DNA from: an uncultured Methylococcaceae bacterium
Lineage (GTDB): Bacteria > Pseudomonadota > Gammaproteobacteria > Methylococcales > Methylomonadaceae
Assembly: GCA_903859415.1 (NCBI GenBank)
Contig: CAIOMN010000260.1
Location: forward strand, 1-57,789
Direction of reading: 5' to 3'
Length of the DNA stretch: 57,789 nucleotides
The notes beneath the pieces were generated by a model. That model had not been told where the DNA came from and did not search any database. It saw nothing but the letters and a program-made list of their open reading frames with translations. The translations under genes were made by a program, and so were the position numbers. Position 1 is the first letter of the stretch. Every line of letters begins with the position of its first letter. Positions 33,024 to 43,400 of the stretch are shown here, in pieces.

Positions 33024-35927
33024 ATGACTACCGCACACACTCGTTTGAATCGATTGAATCCATTGGACATGCAGGATGATTTTGTCCATCGCCATATTGG
33101 GCTTACCCCGCCGCAACTGCATGACATATTAACCGAACTGGGCTTAACTGAACTGGATGACCTCATTGAACAAGTCCTGCCAACTGACATTGTTAATCAT
33201 GAAGCGTTTACAGTCACTGACACGCTCAGTGAAAACGCCCTCATTAAACGAATGCGCCAACTGTGCGAGGGTAATAAAGTCTTTACTTCAATGATCGGTA
33301 TGGGTTATTACGATACCTTCATGCCAGAGGTAATTAAACGTAATGTCCTGGAGAATCCCGGTTGGTACACGGCTTATACGCCTTATCAGGCAGAAGTTAG
33401 CCAAGGGCGGTTGGAAGCGTTACTCAACTTTCAACAAATGATCATCGACTTAACCGGCATGGACATAGCCAATGCCTCATTGCTCGATGAAGCAACAGCC
33501 GCAGCAGAAGCCATAAACCTGTCGAGACGCTTATCCAAGAGTACGTCTAATACCGTTATCGTTGATCATCATTGTCATCCACAAACGTTAGCGGTGGTCA
33601 AAACCCGCGCCCACTCAATGGGTTATGAGGTTATTGTTACTGACCCTTTTGATAACTTACAGCACTATGATTTCTTTGCTGTGTTAGTCCAATATCCAGA
33701 TACTAACGGCGAGATCAGAGACTTAAGTCCACTTACTGAAATAGCCCACACAAAATCAGCTTTAATGACCGTCGCCGCCGATTTGCTTAGCCTTGTGCTA
33801 TTAAAACCACCAGGGGCATTCGGTGTCGATATAGCGGTTGGCAGCGCCCAACGGTTTGGCGTTCCCATGGGATACGGTGGACCACATGCGGCTTTTTTTG
33901 CTACGAAGGATGAGTATAAGCGCTCCATACCGGGACGTATCATTGGTGTATCCAAAGACAGTCACGGCCATGTTGCCCTGCGTATGGCCTTACAAACCCG
34001 GGAACAACATATCCGTCGGGATAAAGCCACCAGTAACATTTGTACAGCACAAGTTTTACTTGCCGTTATCGCTGGCTTCTATGCCGTCTATCACGGTGCC
34101 GAAGGATTACGTCGAATTGCTGGACGTGTGCATCGCCACACCCTAATTCTGGCCACAGGTCTTGTTCAATTAGGTTATGAAGTAACGACGCAATGCTATT
34201 TTGATACGCTAGTCATTCCGGTTCCAAACCAGGCCAAACAGTTTATTTCACAGGCAGCCGAAGCCAATATCAACCTACGCCTGATTGATGATGACCATAT
34301 TGGTATTGCTTTAGATGAAACGACTACCCAACAACATATTCAAGCACTTTGGCAGCTATTTACCAAATCTACTGATGAAATGCCTGATATCAATCGCTTG
34401 AATGACGCGATGACTGAGTGCATCCCTGATTCATTATTACGTACCGACACCATTTTACAGCACCCCGTCTTTGAGCGTTACCATTCGGAAACCGAGATGA
34501 TGCGCTATCTGGGTAAACTCGCCAGACGGGACATTGCATTGGATCGTTCCATGATACCACTGGGTTCGTGTACGATGAAGCTGAATGCCGCGACAGAAAT
34601 GCAGACTCTTTCCTATCCTGAGTTTAGTGCCCTGCACCCTTTTACACCACGCTATCAGGCGCTTGGATTCCAACAGATGTTTAAGGAACTGGAAGAGAGG
34701 CTGTGTGATTTAACCGGTTTTGATGCTTTCTCGTTTCAACCGAATGCAGGTTCTCAAGGCGAATATACGGGCTTATTGGTGATTCGTAAATACCATGAAG
34801 TCAACGGTCAGGCTTACCGTACTATTTGCTTGATACCGGCTTCTGCACATGGCACTAACCCAGCCAGTGCGGTCATGGCAGGGCTTAAAGTGGTGGTGAT
34901 TGCCTGTGATGAGAAGGGCAATATCAGTCTGGATGATTTGCAGGCGAAAGTCACAGAACATCAGCACGCATTGGCAGCGCTAATGATTACTTATCCGTCC
35001 ACACATGGGGTTTTTGAAACCTCGTTCCGGCAAATATGCACGTTAATCCATGCGCATGGCGGACAGGTCTATCTGGATGGTGCCAATTTTAATGCCTTGG
35101 TCGGTTTGTGCCGACCCGGTAAAATAGGCGCGGATGTTGCCCACTTAAACCTGCACAAAACCTTCTGTATTCCACACGGTGGCGGTGGGCCAGGGGTGGG
35201 GCCTATCGGTGTCGGCGCCCATTTAGCGCCTTTTTTACCGGAACATCCGGTCGTTGAAGGCATCAATCCGGCTAAGGGCGCTCATGGCACTATTGGCACT
35301 GTTTCTGCCGCCCCTTGGGGTTCAGCCAGTATATATAGTATTCCCTGGGCTTATATAGCCATGATGGGTGTAGCCGGATTAAAGCGTGCGACCCTGACAG
35401 CGATTTTAAACGCCAATTACATAGCAAAACGTTTAGCGCCACATTATCCTATTTTGTACACAGGTAAAAATGGTTGGGTTGCGCATGAATGTATTATTGA
35501 TTGCCGTGAGTTTAAAAAAACTACCCACGTCACCGTAGAAGATATTGCCAAGCGCCTGATTGATTATGGCTTTCATGCCCCAACCGTGGCCTTTCCGGTT
35601 GCTGACACCCTGATGATCGAACCCACTGAAAGTGAGGATAAAAATGAACTGGATCGTTTTTGCAATGCCTTGATCGCTATCCGTGATGAAATCCGTATGA
35701 TTGAAACCGGCAACGCTGATATTAAAAATAACCTACTACACAATGCGCCGCACACGCATCGATTATTAATGGACGAATGGACATTTCCTTATTCCAAAGA
35801 GCAAGCATTTTTTCCTGACAGCCATCAACATAAGGATAAATATTGGCCGCCCGTAGGGAGAGTTGATAACGTCTATGGGGATCGGCATATTGTTTGTGCT
35901 TGTCCGCCTTTGGAGGAATATCTGTAA
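33024..35927 (+). CDS. gcvP: Glycine dehydrogenase (decarboxylating), P protein
   Basis: This 967-residue single-chain P protein is a PLP enzyme that decarboxylates glycine and loads the aminomethyl group on lipoylated H protein. N- and C-terminal halves are fused, as in most Gammaproteobacteria. Landmarks are [17 protein letters not shown] at the start, [29 protein letters not shown] at mid-protein, [16 protein letters not shown] and the PLP lysine in [17 protein letters not shown] near residue 712. With gcvT it supplies 5,10-methylene-THF and ammonia, relevant to serine and one-carbon metabolism in methylotrophs. It converges on the ATP-grasp-like gene, 26 bp between stops. Confidence 0.96.
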   Translation: MTTAHTRLNRLNPLDMQDDFVHRHIGLTPPQLHDILTELGLTELDDLIEQVLPTDIVNHEAFTVTDTLSENALIKRMRQLCEGNKVFTSMIGMGYYDTFMPEVIKRNVLENPGWYTAYTPYQAEVSQGRLEALLNFQQMIIDLTGMDIANASLLDEATAAAEAINLSRRLSKSTSNTVIVDHHCHPQTLAVVKTRAHSMGYEVIVTDPFDNLQHYDFFAVLVQYPDTNGEIRDLSPLTEIAHTKSALMTVAADLLSLVLLKPPGAFGVDIAVGSAQRFGVPMGYGGPHAAFFATKDEYKRSIPGRIIGVSKDSHGHVALRMALQTREQHIRRDKATSNICTAQVLLAVIAGFYAVYHGAEGLRRIAGRVHRHTLILATGLVQLGYEVTTQCYFDTLVIPVPNQAKQFISQAAEANINLRLIDDDHIGIALDETTTQQHIQALWQLFTKSTDEMPDINRLNDAMTECIPDSLLRTDTILQHPVFERYHSETEMMRYLGKLARRDIALDRSMIPLGSCTMKLNAATEMQTLSYPEFSALHPFTPRYQALGFQQMFKELEERLCDLTGFDAFSFQPNAGSQGEYTGLLVIRKYHEVNGQAYRTICLIPASAHGTNPASAVMAGLKVVVIACDEKGNISLDDLQAKVTEHQHALAALMITYPSTHGVFETSFRQICTLIHAHGGQVYLDGANFNALVGLCRPGKIGADVAHLNLHKTFCIPHGGGGPGVGPIGVGAHLAPFLPEHPVVEGINPAKGAHGTIGTVSAAPWGSASIYSIPWAYIAMMGVAGLKRATLTAILNANYIAKRLAPHYPILYTGKNGWVAHECIIDCREFKKTTHVTVEDIAKRLIDYGFHAPTVAFPVADTLMIEPTESEDKNELDRFCNALIAIRDEIRMIETGNADIKNNLLHNAPHTHRLLMDEWTFPYSKEQAFFPDSHQHKDKYWPPVGRVDNVYGDRHIVCACPPLEEYL

Positions 35928-35953
35928 TCCAAGATTTGGGTTGGCATCTAACT

Positions 35954-37468
35954 TTATAAGCGAAACTGAGCCAAACCACTCCACATTTTAAGACTGACGC
36001 CATTTTGGGTCGATGACATAATATCCTCTGTCAATAGCCGAGAATGACTCAAACCTGCTGGCCGTGAATTTGCCTCTAAAAACACCGGGATGATATTTCC
36101 GTAGGGGTCATGGTCAAGCAGGACATCCAGTCCAATCAGAAGTAACCCCGGAAATAGACCGGCAGCCCGTTCGGATTGCTCACGTATTTTGTACCAGTCC
36201 TTCTCACTTAACTCAATAGGCTTACCCTTGGCATCATATCTAGAAATCAAGCCAGATAAAACTTCATTAATCGCAACGATATACCCACCTCTTCCACAAG
36301 CAGCAGGATAGTGCTCGTTAAGCCCCAGTTGTGCATACCCAGATTCCAAACAGAAACACTTGCCGTCGAATGCAAGATTTAACCGCAAGGCTAAGCTGTG
36401 AGTTGTCCCGGTAGCAAGATCACGAAATATTATTCCGTCACAGCGTTGTTGAACGAGGGCAGCACCCAGCTCCCAGCAATTGTTCAGATGCTGCTCCAAC
36501 CCAATTTTGGACTCAGCTTGATCGCGCCTAAAGAAGTCTACAAGTTTTCCTTCAGTGGCTTGATTAGGCTTAACAACGATCTCTTCAAAACTATCCAGAA
36601 ATCGCATGGCCGTATCCAGCTCTCCAGCTTTAACTTCTTGATAAGCCGGTATGGTCAGGCCTAAAGCTGACCAGCCAGACAAAGTGGCCGCTTTATTATC
36701 CGCAAACTGAGAAACACCTAATGGATTCAACTGCTTACAATTGAAAGGCTGCGAAAGAAGCGCATGTTTATTTATCTCTTGATCGCCCAGACATAGAAAT
36801 TGAGCACTATCGGCTCGCACATACAATTCCAGATCCGTTTCTATAAACCGACCCGTCGTGAAATCCAGGTAAATAATCCGTTTAAGTGTTCCATCTTCAT
36901 TAAGCCAATCCATATTGGCTCCCAGAACATTAATGCGTGGGCGTCCAAAGTTTTCGGAATCATGTACAAAAGCATCAATGACCAAGGGATAAAACTCATG
37001 GGTAAAGAAAAGCGCTGATGAGAAAATGATTGCGTGATTCCACTCTCCTTGCAGCGTAACCGAAAACTCATGCTGAGGTAGATAAGAAAATTTAATACAA
37101 ATCTCCGGTGCCAAAGGTTCACTTAACACCGCCTCCATTGCAAGTTCGATAATCCGATGCCGGTAAAGTGACGAGGAAAGGCAAAAGGTATCCCATGCAA
37201 TGCCCGGCACAGTCTTTAATTCCTTTTTGGCTGCCTCTATATCTATTAAAAGCCCTTCTATACGCTGTATCAGAGCTGCGCACGAATCAGATGATCGACG
37301 TATCCGCCAATAGTTTATTTCGTCTAGATCCAGCCCTTCCAACAAGAGGTATTTTAAAAAAACACTGACCTTATCTTGAGTTAGAAGAGAATTGGCAGCC
37401 ATTCCAAGACTGTCCAATGTCCGGCAATAGGCACTAACCACATGATTGCAATCAGGGAATAAAGGCAT
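35954..37468 (-). CDS. ATP-grasp-like protein, last gene of the giant-protein operon
   Basis: I do not recognise this 504-residue soluble protein as a known enzyme. Its C-terminal ~230 residues have an ATP-grasp pattern: FADNKAATLSGWSALGLTIP (lid-entry helix), EEIVVKPNQATEGKLVDFFR near 300 (Lys and loop binding ATP phosphates) and GLDVLLDHDPYGNIIPVFLEANSRPAG near 450-470, shown in part, the Glu/Asn metal-binding end. The N-terminal half has no assignable domain. ATP-grasp enzymes join a carboxylate to an amine or thiol through an acyl-phosphate. Its start lies inside the 3' end of the 2485-residue gene (17-bp overlap), so the two are translationally coupled and probably act together. The product of the reaction is unknown. 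Confidence 0.6.
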   Translation of the reverse strand: MPLFPDCNHVVSAYCRTLDSLGMAANSLLTQDKVSVFLKYLLLEGLDLDEINYWRIRRSSDSCAALIQRIEGLLIDIEAAKKELKTVPGIAWDTFCLSSSLYRHRIIELAMEAVLSEPLAPEICIKFSYLPQHEFSVTLQGEWNHAIIFSSALFFTHEFYPLVIDAFVHDSENFGRPRINVLGANMDWLNEDGTLKRIIYLDFTTGRFIETDLELYVRADSAQFLCLGDQEINKHALLSQPFNCKQLNPLGVSQFADNKAATLSGWSALGLTIPAYQEVKAGELDTAMRFLDSFEEIVVKPNQATEGKLVDFFRRDQAESKIGLEQHLNNCWELGAALVQQRCDGIIFRDLATGTTHSLALRLNLAFDGKCFCLESGYAQLGLNEHYPAACGRGGYIVAINEVLSGLISRYDAKGKPIELSEKDWYKIREQSERAAGLFPGLLLIGLDVLLDHDPYGNIIPVFLEANSRPAGLSHSRLLTEDIMSSTQNGVSLKMWSGLAQFRL

Positions 37469-40400
37469 CTTTAGTCATTGGCTGATTCAGATAAGCTTCA
37501 CCGGCACGATTTAAATCTCTCAGCACGATACGTGCGTTCTCGCCAATACGATCCCAGTTTGGATTATCACCTTCTGTACGGGCTCGCTCAAGCTCCTGAT
37601 ATTCCTCTCGTAAAGCCACTCGATCCCATAAGCCCACACCGATATTGGGTTCAATAAGCACAACCCGCCAATCGACAATAGTTCCTGGAATAAGCATAGC
37701 ACCCTGTTGCAGCATAAAACGGGAACCCGTCCGATTACCGAACTCATCAAAGATCGGTTGAATTTCAACAAACACGCCGTCTTGATCAAATACAGGGGCG
37801 ATAAGAAAATCCAGCATTAAATAACGCGGCATACCATAGGAAACGCCCATCAAGTCGGCACCCACTTTTCGCCCGGTTTCAAATGTATATTGGGCTGCAC
37901 TTTTCGCCTCATACCGAGATAAGGCTTCCATAACGCGCTGCCCGGCATCGGCTAACTTACTGATGATAGACCGTCGGTGTTCAGGACGAATAGTTTCCGG
38001 CTGTAACTGTTCGAGAGTGCCGCCTCTGCCCACATTAGTAATTAACTGTTTGCTGTTAAGGGTAATCCAATGGGAGATATGCCATTTCTTTTCGAGATCA
38101 ACCTCATTCGGATTATCCGTAGAAAGGATGATGCGATGCGAACCAAAGATAGGTGTGTACGGTTGGCGTTGACGGTTTACCGCGTTACCCCATTCAGTAA
38201 TTTGTCGATGGACAAAATTGCGCATAAACTCCTCGGTTGCCCAATGTTCTGGGGAACTGAGAATAACTTCCTGTATACACACATGATGCGTCAATGAGAT
38301 CTGGTAGATAAATTCGACTGCCAAGTGAAGTTGCGTTGAATCAAGACTCCCATCTGCCCTGCCTAGCTTAAACGCTTGAGCATTGCGCCCCCCGGATTCA
38401 GCTGCATCCTTGATCATGACCAAAGGATTGCGACGGGCAAAAGCGAGTAGACCCGGGTAATCCGTATCCGCTAGTCCGTTCAGAATAGTGTCTTTGATTT
38501 CCGACTTTTCAGTTGATAGTCCGGTATATTCGCTCAGCCAATCGATCTCATCGGGCATATTCACACCGCTGTCACGAAAAATGTCCCGGTATTTCGCTTT
38601 ATCGTATGTTGTCCAGGTATGAAACAGTGATTGCACCGTGAAAGGAAATCCACAAGCCTCAAGTTTACCTGTGTTATAAATCGGATCACCATGAAAAGGA
38701 TAAACTAATGCCGCCAGGATTGGGCGAGTAAACTTTGCCGCTATGCGTATGCCTTTAGGATGCAATCGGCTAGCCAAATATTGCGCAGCTTCCTGCCTGG
38801 AGTAGCCCTTGTGTGCCACTAGCGCATCTTCGTAAGTGGCAGGCTCCACATAAAAATGGCCACTGCTAATATATGCCACTGAACGAGAGTAGTGTGGTTC
38901 ATCTACGATATCGATTTTGCGGGTAATGATTAAATTGCACCCACGTCGGCCTTCTTCCGCCAATTCTCTGGTCAAACTTGGACCTTCGCACAGTGCACGA
39001 GAAAAATGGGTGCGGCCTACTGGAACAGCAAAGATATGATTGACCCTTGAAAGATCGTAGATCAGGTCTGGATGGAATTCTGCAAACACATCTGGAATCA
39101 CAAATCCATCATTACGGATAAAAGCCAATTCCCGTAACTGACCATAAGAACGCCAAATCTTTTCCGCATGTCCATCAGCCTCTGCACCAATAGCTTCAAC
39201 TTCATTGGCATTCAGATAATTGCCTAACAGCAAGTCCTGCTCTTGAACAGGCAACTCTCTAAGCTCGGAATAACAGGTAACGATGAATCGCAAGTAGCTG
39301 TATAGCCACTGATGGCGTTCCACTGCGAGCCTGTACATTTTCTCTCCCTTATAATCTGCATATCCAGTACCTCGACTGTAGACCCAAGGACGATATTCAT
39401 AACTATGATCATTTATAGTCATGGAGAAGAAACTGGATAATGCTCGCCATAACAACAGGGCATCCATTGTAGAAGGCGCCTCGCGAGTGAATTCCAGGGT
39501 ACTTTCGATCGCTAGAATGATATAGAACAATTCGGCACCTTGGGCAACGCAAACTAGCCCGTACTCCAGCGTTTCGGTATTGATTTTTCCTTGCAGGCCA
39601 CGCTCACGAATTCCTTGCGCCATACGCCCAAAGTCACCGATATCTTCGTAGCCCCCAGCAATCGATTGATAAACCTTCTCATCGGTTTGTCGCCCCGTTA
39701 AAAGTTGCTCCAGCCGTAACAACAGTCTCTGAGATTCCTCTGGATGCGCCTCGTTTCGGAACTCTTCGGCCAGTGCTAGCAAGGCATTTCGGGTATACCC
39801 AAGAAAAGCTCCGAATACTTCATCAGTAACAGGCTGATTGCCCGATCCTAGAACATCAATGGCCTTTCTGTAGTTATTTAAGAAACCGTCAGTGTCGTTT
39901 TGTATGCTGTTGAATGCGGCTTGACGCAGATTAAACGCACGAGCTTTTGCAATGCGCGTCGCCAAGTGTCGTCGGGTTTCCAAAGCAACCGTCGGCCTGT
40001 CCTCCATAGCTTTGTTTGAGCTTTCGACGCCTTTTTCCTGACGAAACTCAGAGACAGGCGCCCATTTAATTGAGGGTAAGAATACCGAAACACGTTGTCT
40101 ATCGGTCTGGCTGGCATTTCCTCCCAAAAAGGCAATACCCTTGATGAAGGATTCCTCTGCGGCACGAACATATTCCTCTGTTGCACCGACCAATATATAA
40201 AGCCCACCCAAAGCCAAAAAATCAATAAAGCTTAAGTCTTTTAGCAGGATTCCGCTGCCAATATGACTCAAGGTTTCAGAGAGTAATCGATCTCGCTCAT
40301 TGTCTCGGCCAAACCGAACCAGCTTATCCGTTTCAGACAAGGCCGACTCAATTTCGTGGTCAAGCTTTATCTCGCTAAGAATACGTTCATAAACCTGTTG

Positions 40401-43400
40401 AGCGATTATTGAATCCTGGTCAGTTAAGCTTTTCAAGAGCAATTCGGCTCTGCGACGTCGACGCCGCATATCCATCCTCCAGGCTTCGGCCGTTTGCTGC
40501 CCCAAACCCACGCTCATGTAAACAGTCTCTCGTCCTAAATGTTCCCCAGCGGCAAACCAGAGCATCACATCACCCCTGTTCATGGCCCGATGTCTCGCTC
40601 CAGCTGCTCCATCTACAATGACTAATGCACTATTTGGATTACCCTCTAGCATTAGCCTACATAGATGCGCGGGATCAGCTAGTACATCCAAGAGACTACG
40701 GTGTGGAATGCCGGTATCAATAACATCTGCACCTTTTAAGGCATACTCGTATTGACGTTCAGGCCCCAAGGTCGCCAATGCCAGCACATGGATGCGACCG
40801 CTAAACCGCTCCTCCAGATCGATCTTGATCGGTGATTCATGTCCGACACGATAACTCCATTGACTAAGCCGGGTACCCCAGGTTCTCAGGTTAGCTTCGA
40901 TTTCTTTGGCCGTCAGTCCTAAAGCCAGCAGTTCCTTTCGAGTTTCATCGGCAATGATTTCAAGTTGGGTATCACTGGTATAACTCAACAAATCCTGAGT
41001 GGACAATCCAGTCGGAGATACCATGCGAATTTCTGCAGGTGGCTGGGTGGCGGGGAACAAGTTGTGTAGTTGCCCCTCTATGAGATTGTCTTCTGTGTCG
41101 ATAGCCAACATTTCACGCATACGACCTGCCCAACCCTGCTCTTGTAACGCCTGATACCCCTCATGCATCAATACCGCAATAATCCGGCCATCCCTATCAA
41201 GCGCATTGAGTAAATGGCTCGCTGTGCCTGCAAGAATCTCGAACTTACGAAGCCCCGTAGCAAATCGGGCATCTTGTGTATCCGGTTTATATTCGGCAGT
41301 CAGCACGACGACCGAGTTTTCTACGGTAATAGGTAGTTGTGGGTGCCGCTTTGCTGCTTCCGCGATCGACTGACGAATGAGCCAAGCCTTAAAAAAGGGC
41401 ATAAATCGATTAACCTGTTCGCCCCCCGTCACCATCTTATGCAATCCCCAACCAGCTGCCAGAGAAGATGCAACCTTATACGAACTGCGCAATTCCGGTT
41501 TACCCAGATTATCCAGCACATGCGCGATACGGGTGATTTGAAACACCTGCACACCACGGTTCATTGAAAAATAGGGCTTCAGACAATCCTGTTGTTGCAA
41601 TTGGTTGGCGGCCCATTCTTCCCATTCTAATTGGCTGACAAACTCCGACTTATAATCTAGTAGATGATTGGCCAGTAAAATGACATTGTGATGATAGGCT
41701 TCTGGCAAACCAATCTGGCGTAATTTTTCTGCCCTATTTAAGGTCAGCACGAACTCCAGGAAAAGGCCGTCCTTGGGAACACAATAGCCACCATAACCTT
41801 CACCGGCTGGATGTATGTGTCGATCAAAACGTCGATTCATGAGATCGGCCATCACCTCAAAATCACCGTGTGCAGACGCAGTAATCATCATGCTAAGCGC
41901 GTTAGAAAAAGCGTAATGGGATGCCATCGACGCATTTTCACCTGTCTTTAAAATCTCGGGTTCGGTGAGACTTTCAAAAATACGAACGTCTTTGTTAATC
42001 AGACTGTATATTTGTCGCCCTGCCTGAATGGCCGCTCGGTCAGCACCACCGATCCATTGTGACCAGGTTTCTACCGACTCACGTTCACGTTGTCCTAAAT
42101 CTACCCGGCTGGGTGTATAAATAAGATGGTATCGCTTACCACCACCGGTTGCCTTAAAATAATAGAGTGGATTGAGGGTCAGGTGATTCAAACCTTCTTC
42201 TGCAATGACCTCTTTGCGTGCCGTCGTCTTACGCAGTTGTTGAAATCGTCGCAAATAGGTTTCACAATATTCACCAAGATGAAGTTGTGGATGTTCCTTA
42301 TTTAAGTCCTCCAGGACACGGCGACGGGCAGCGAAGCGCATAGAGGCCTGTAAATCCTGACGGTAGTATTCGTCTTCCAAAACTATACAACGTAAAGATT
42401 CAGGGTGATTTTGCTCCGAATTATCACTCTCCGCTTCATTTATCTGACGGCTTAGTACCTCGTGGTTACGTGAGATAACAAGCATTAATGCAGCATCTTG
42501 CAATGCTTCGGAATGCTGATTCAGACAGTCCTCGACCGCGTTGATATCCTCGCATTCTTCAGCCAGTCGTCGACCCTGTTTAATCTCGTCGAATTCAATC
42601 AGCATACCCAGACAGGACAACTCATCCTGAATGAGGCGATTTCTATTGATGAGTCTCAGTATAGCGGTTGATTGCGATAGTTGCTCATTGACACACAACT
42701 CATCAACTTCTATCCAGGCACCCAATTCAAGGATTATCTTCTTACCCAAACTGACTAAGCGGGAAGTAAAAAAGGCTTCACGTTCTGCGATTTCTTCATG
42801 CAAGCCCAAATCTTCGGCAATATTAAAAAGCGCCATGGACTCTTCGAGCCAAGTACGAATATACCCTTCGGTCATGCCGGCTGACTGGGTGGTCAGAACA
42901 TGTAACGTAGGAAATACACGCCGCGGCTTCAAAGCATGATGTTTAAAGTCAGCTAGTTGTTGCTCAAAGTTTTTATTAAACCCCCTTGATTGGAGCACCT
43001 GCCTTACGGAAATTGCCCAAGACCCAGACACCCGATAATGTTCTTCAAGCTGCTGCAAACTTTCGCTAGCTAACAGAATTTTCCGCAGGGCATCAAAATG
43101 ACAAAGCTCTTCGGCTTCAATCAACTTTTGGATTTGATCAAGCTGTTCGCGATAAATCTCACCCAACAAGATACCCAGGGCAGCGATTTCTCCTGAGTCG
43201 AATTCCTCTCTTAACCGCTGACGCTTAACCTCTTCGTCAAGATCAGGAAATTTCCCTGCTGACACGTATTCCCTGGCTAAACACAATAGCTCACTTTTCA
43301 GCACTTGCTGAATATTGCGTGCCCATAGATCCGCCATTTCCTCTCGAAATGATACTTCCATACTGGAAATATCGATGACGGTACGAGTCGTTTCCTGGCC

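Noticed and set aside
33665-33955. Antisense frames within gcvP
   Set aside because: They overlap a fully conserved enzyme gene and show no independent start signals.
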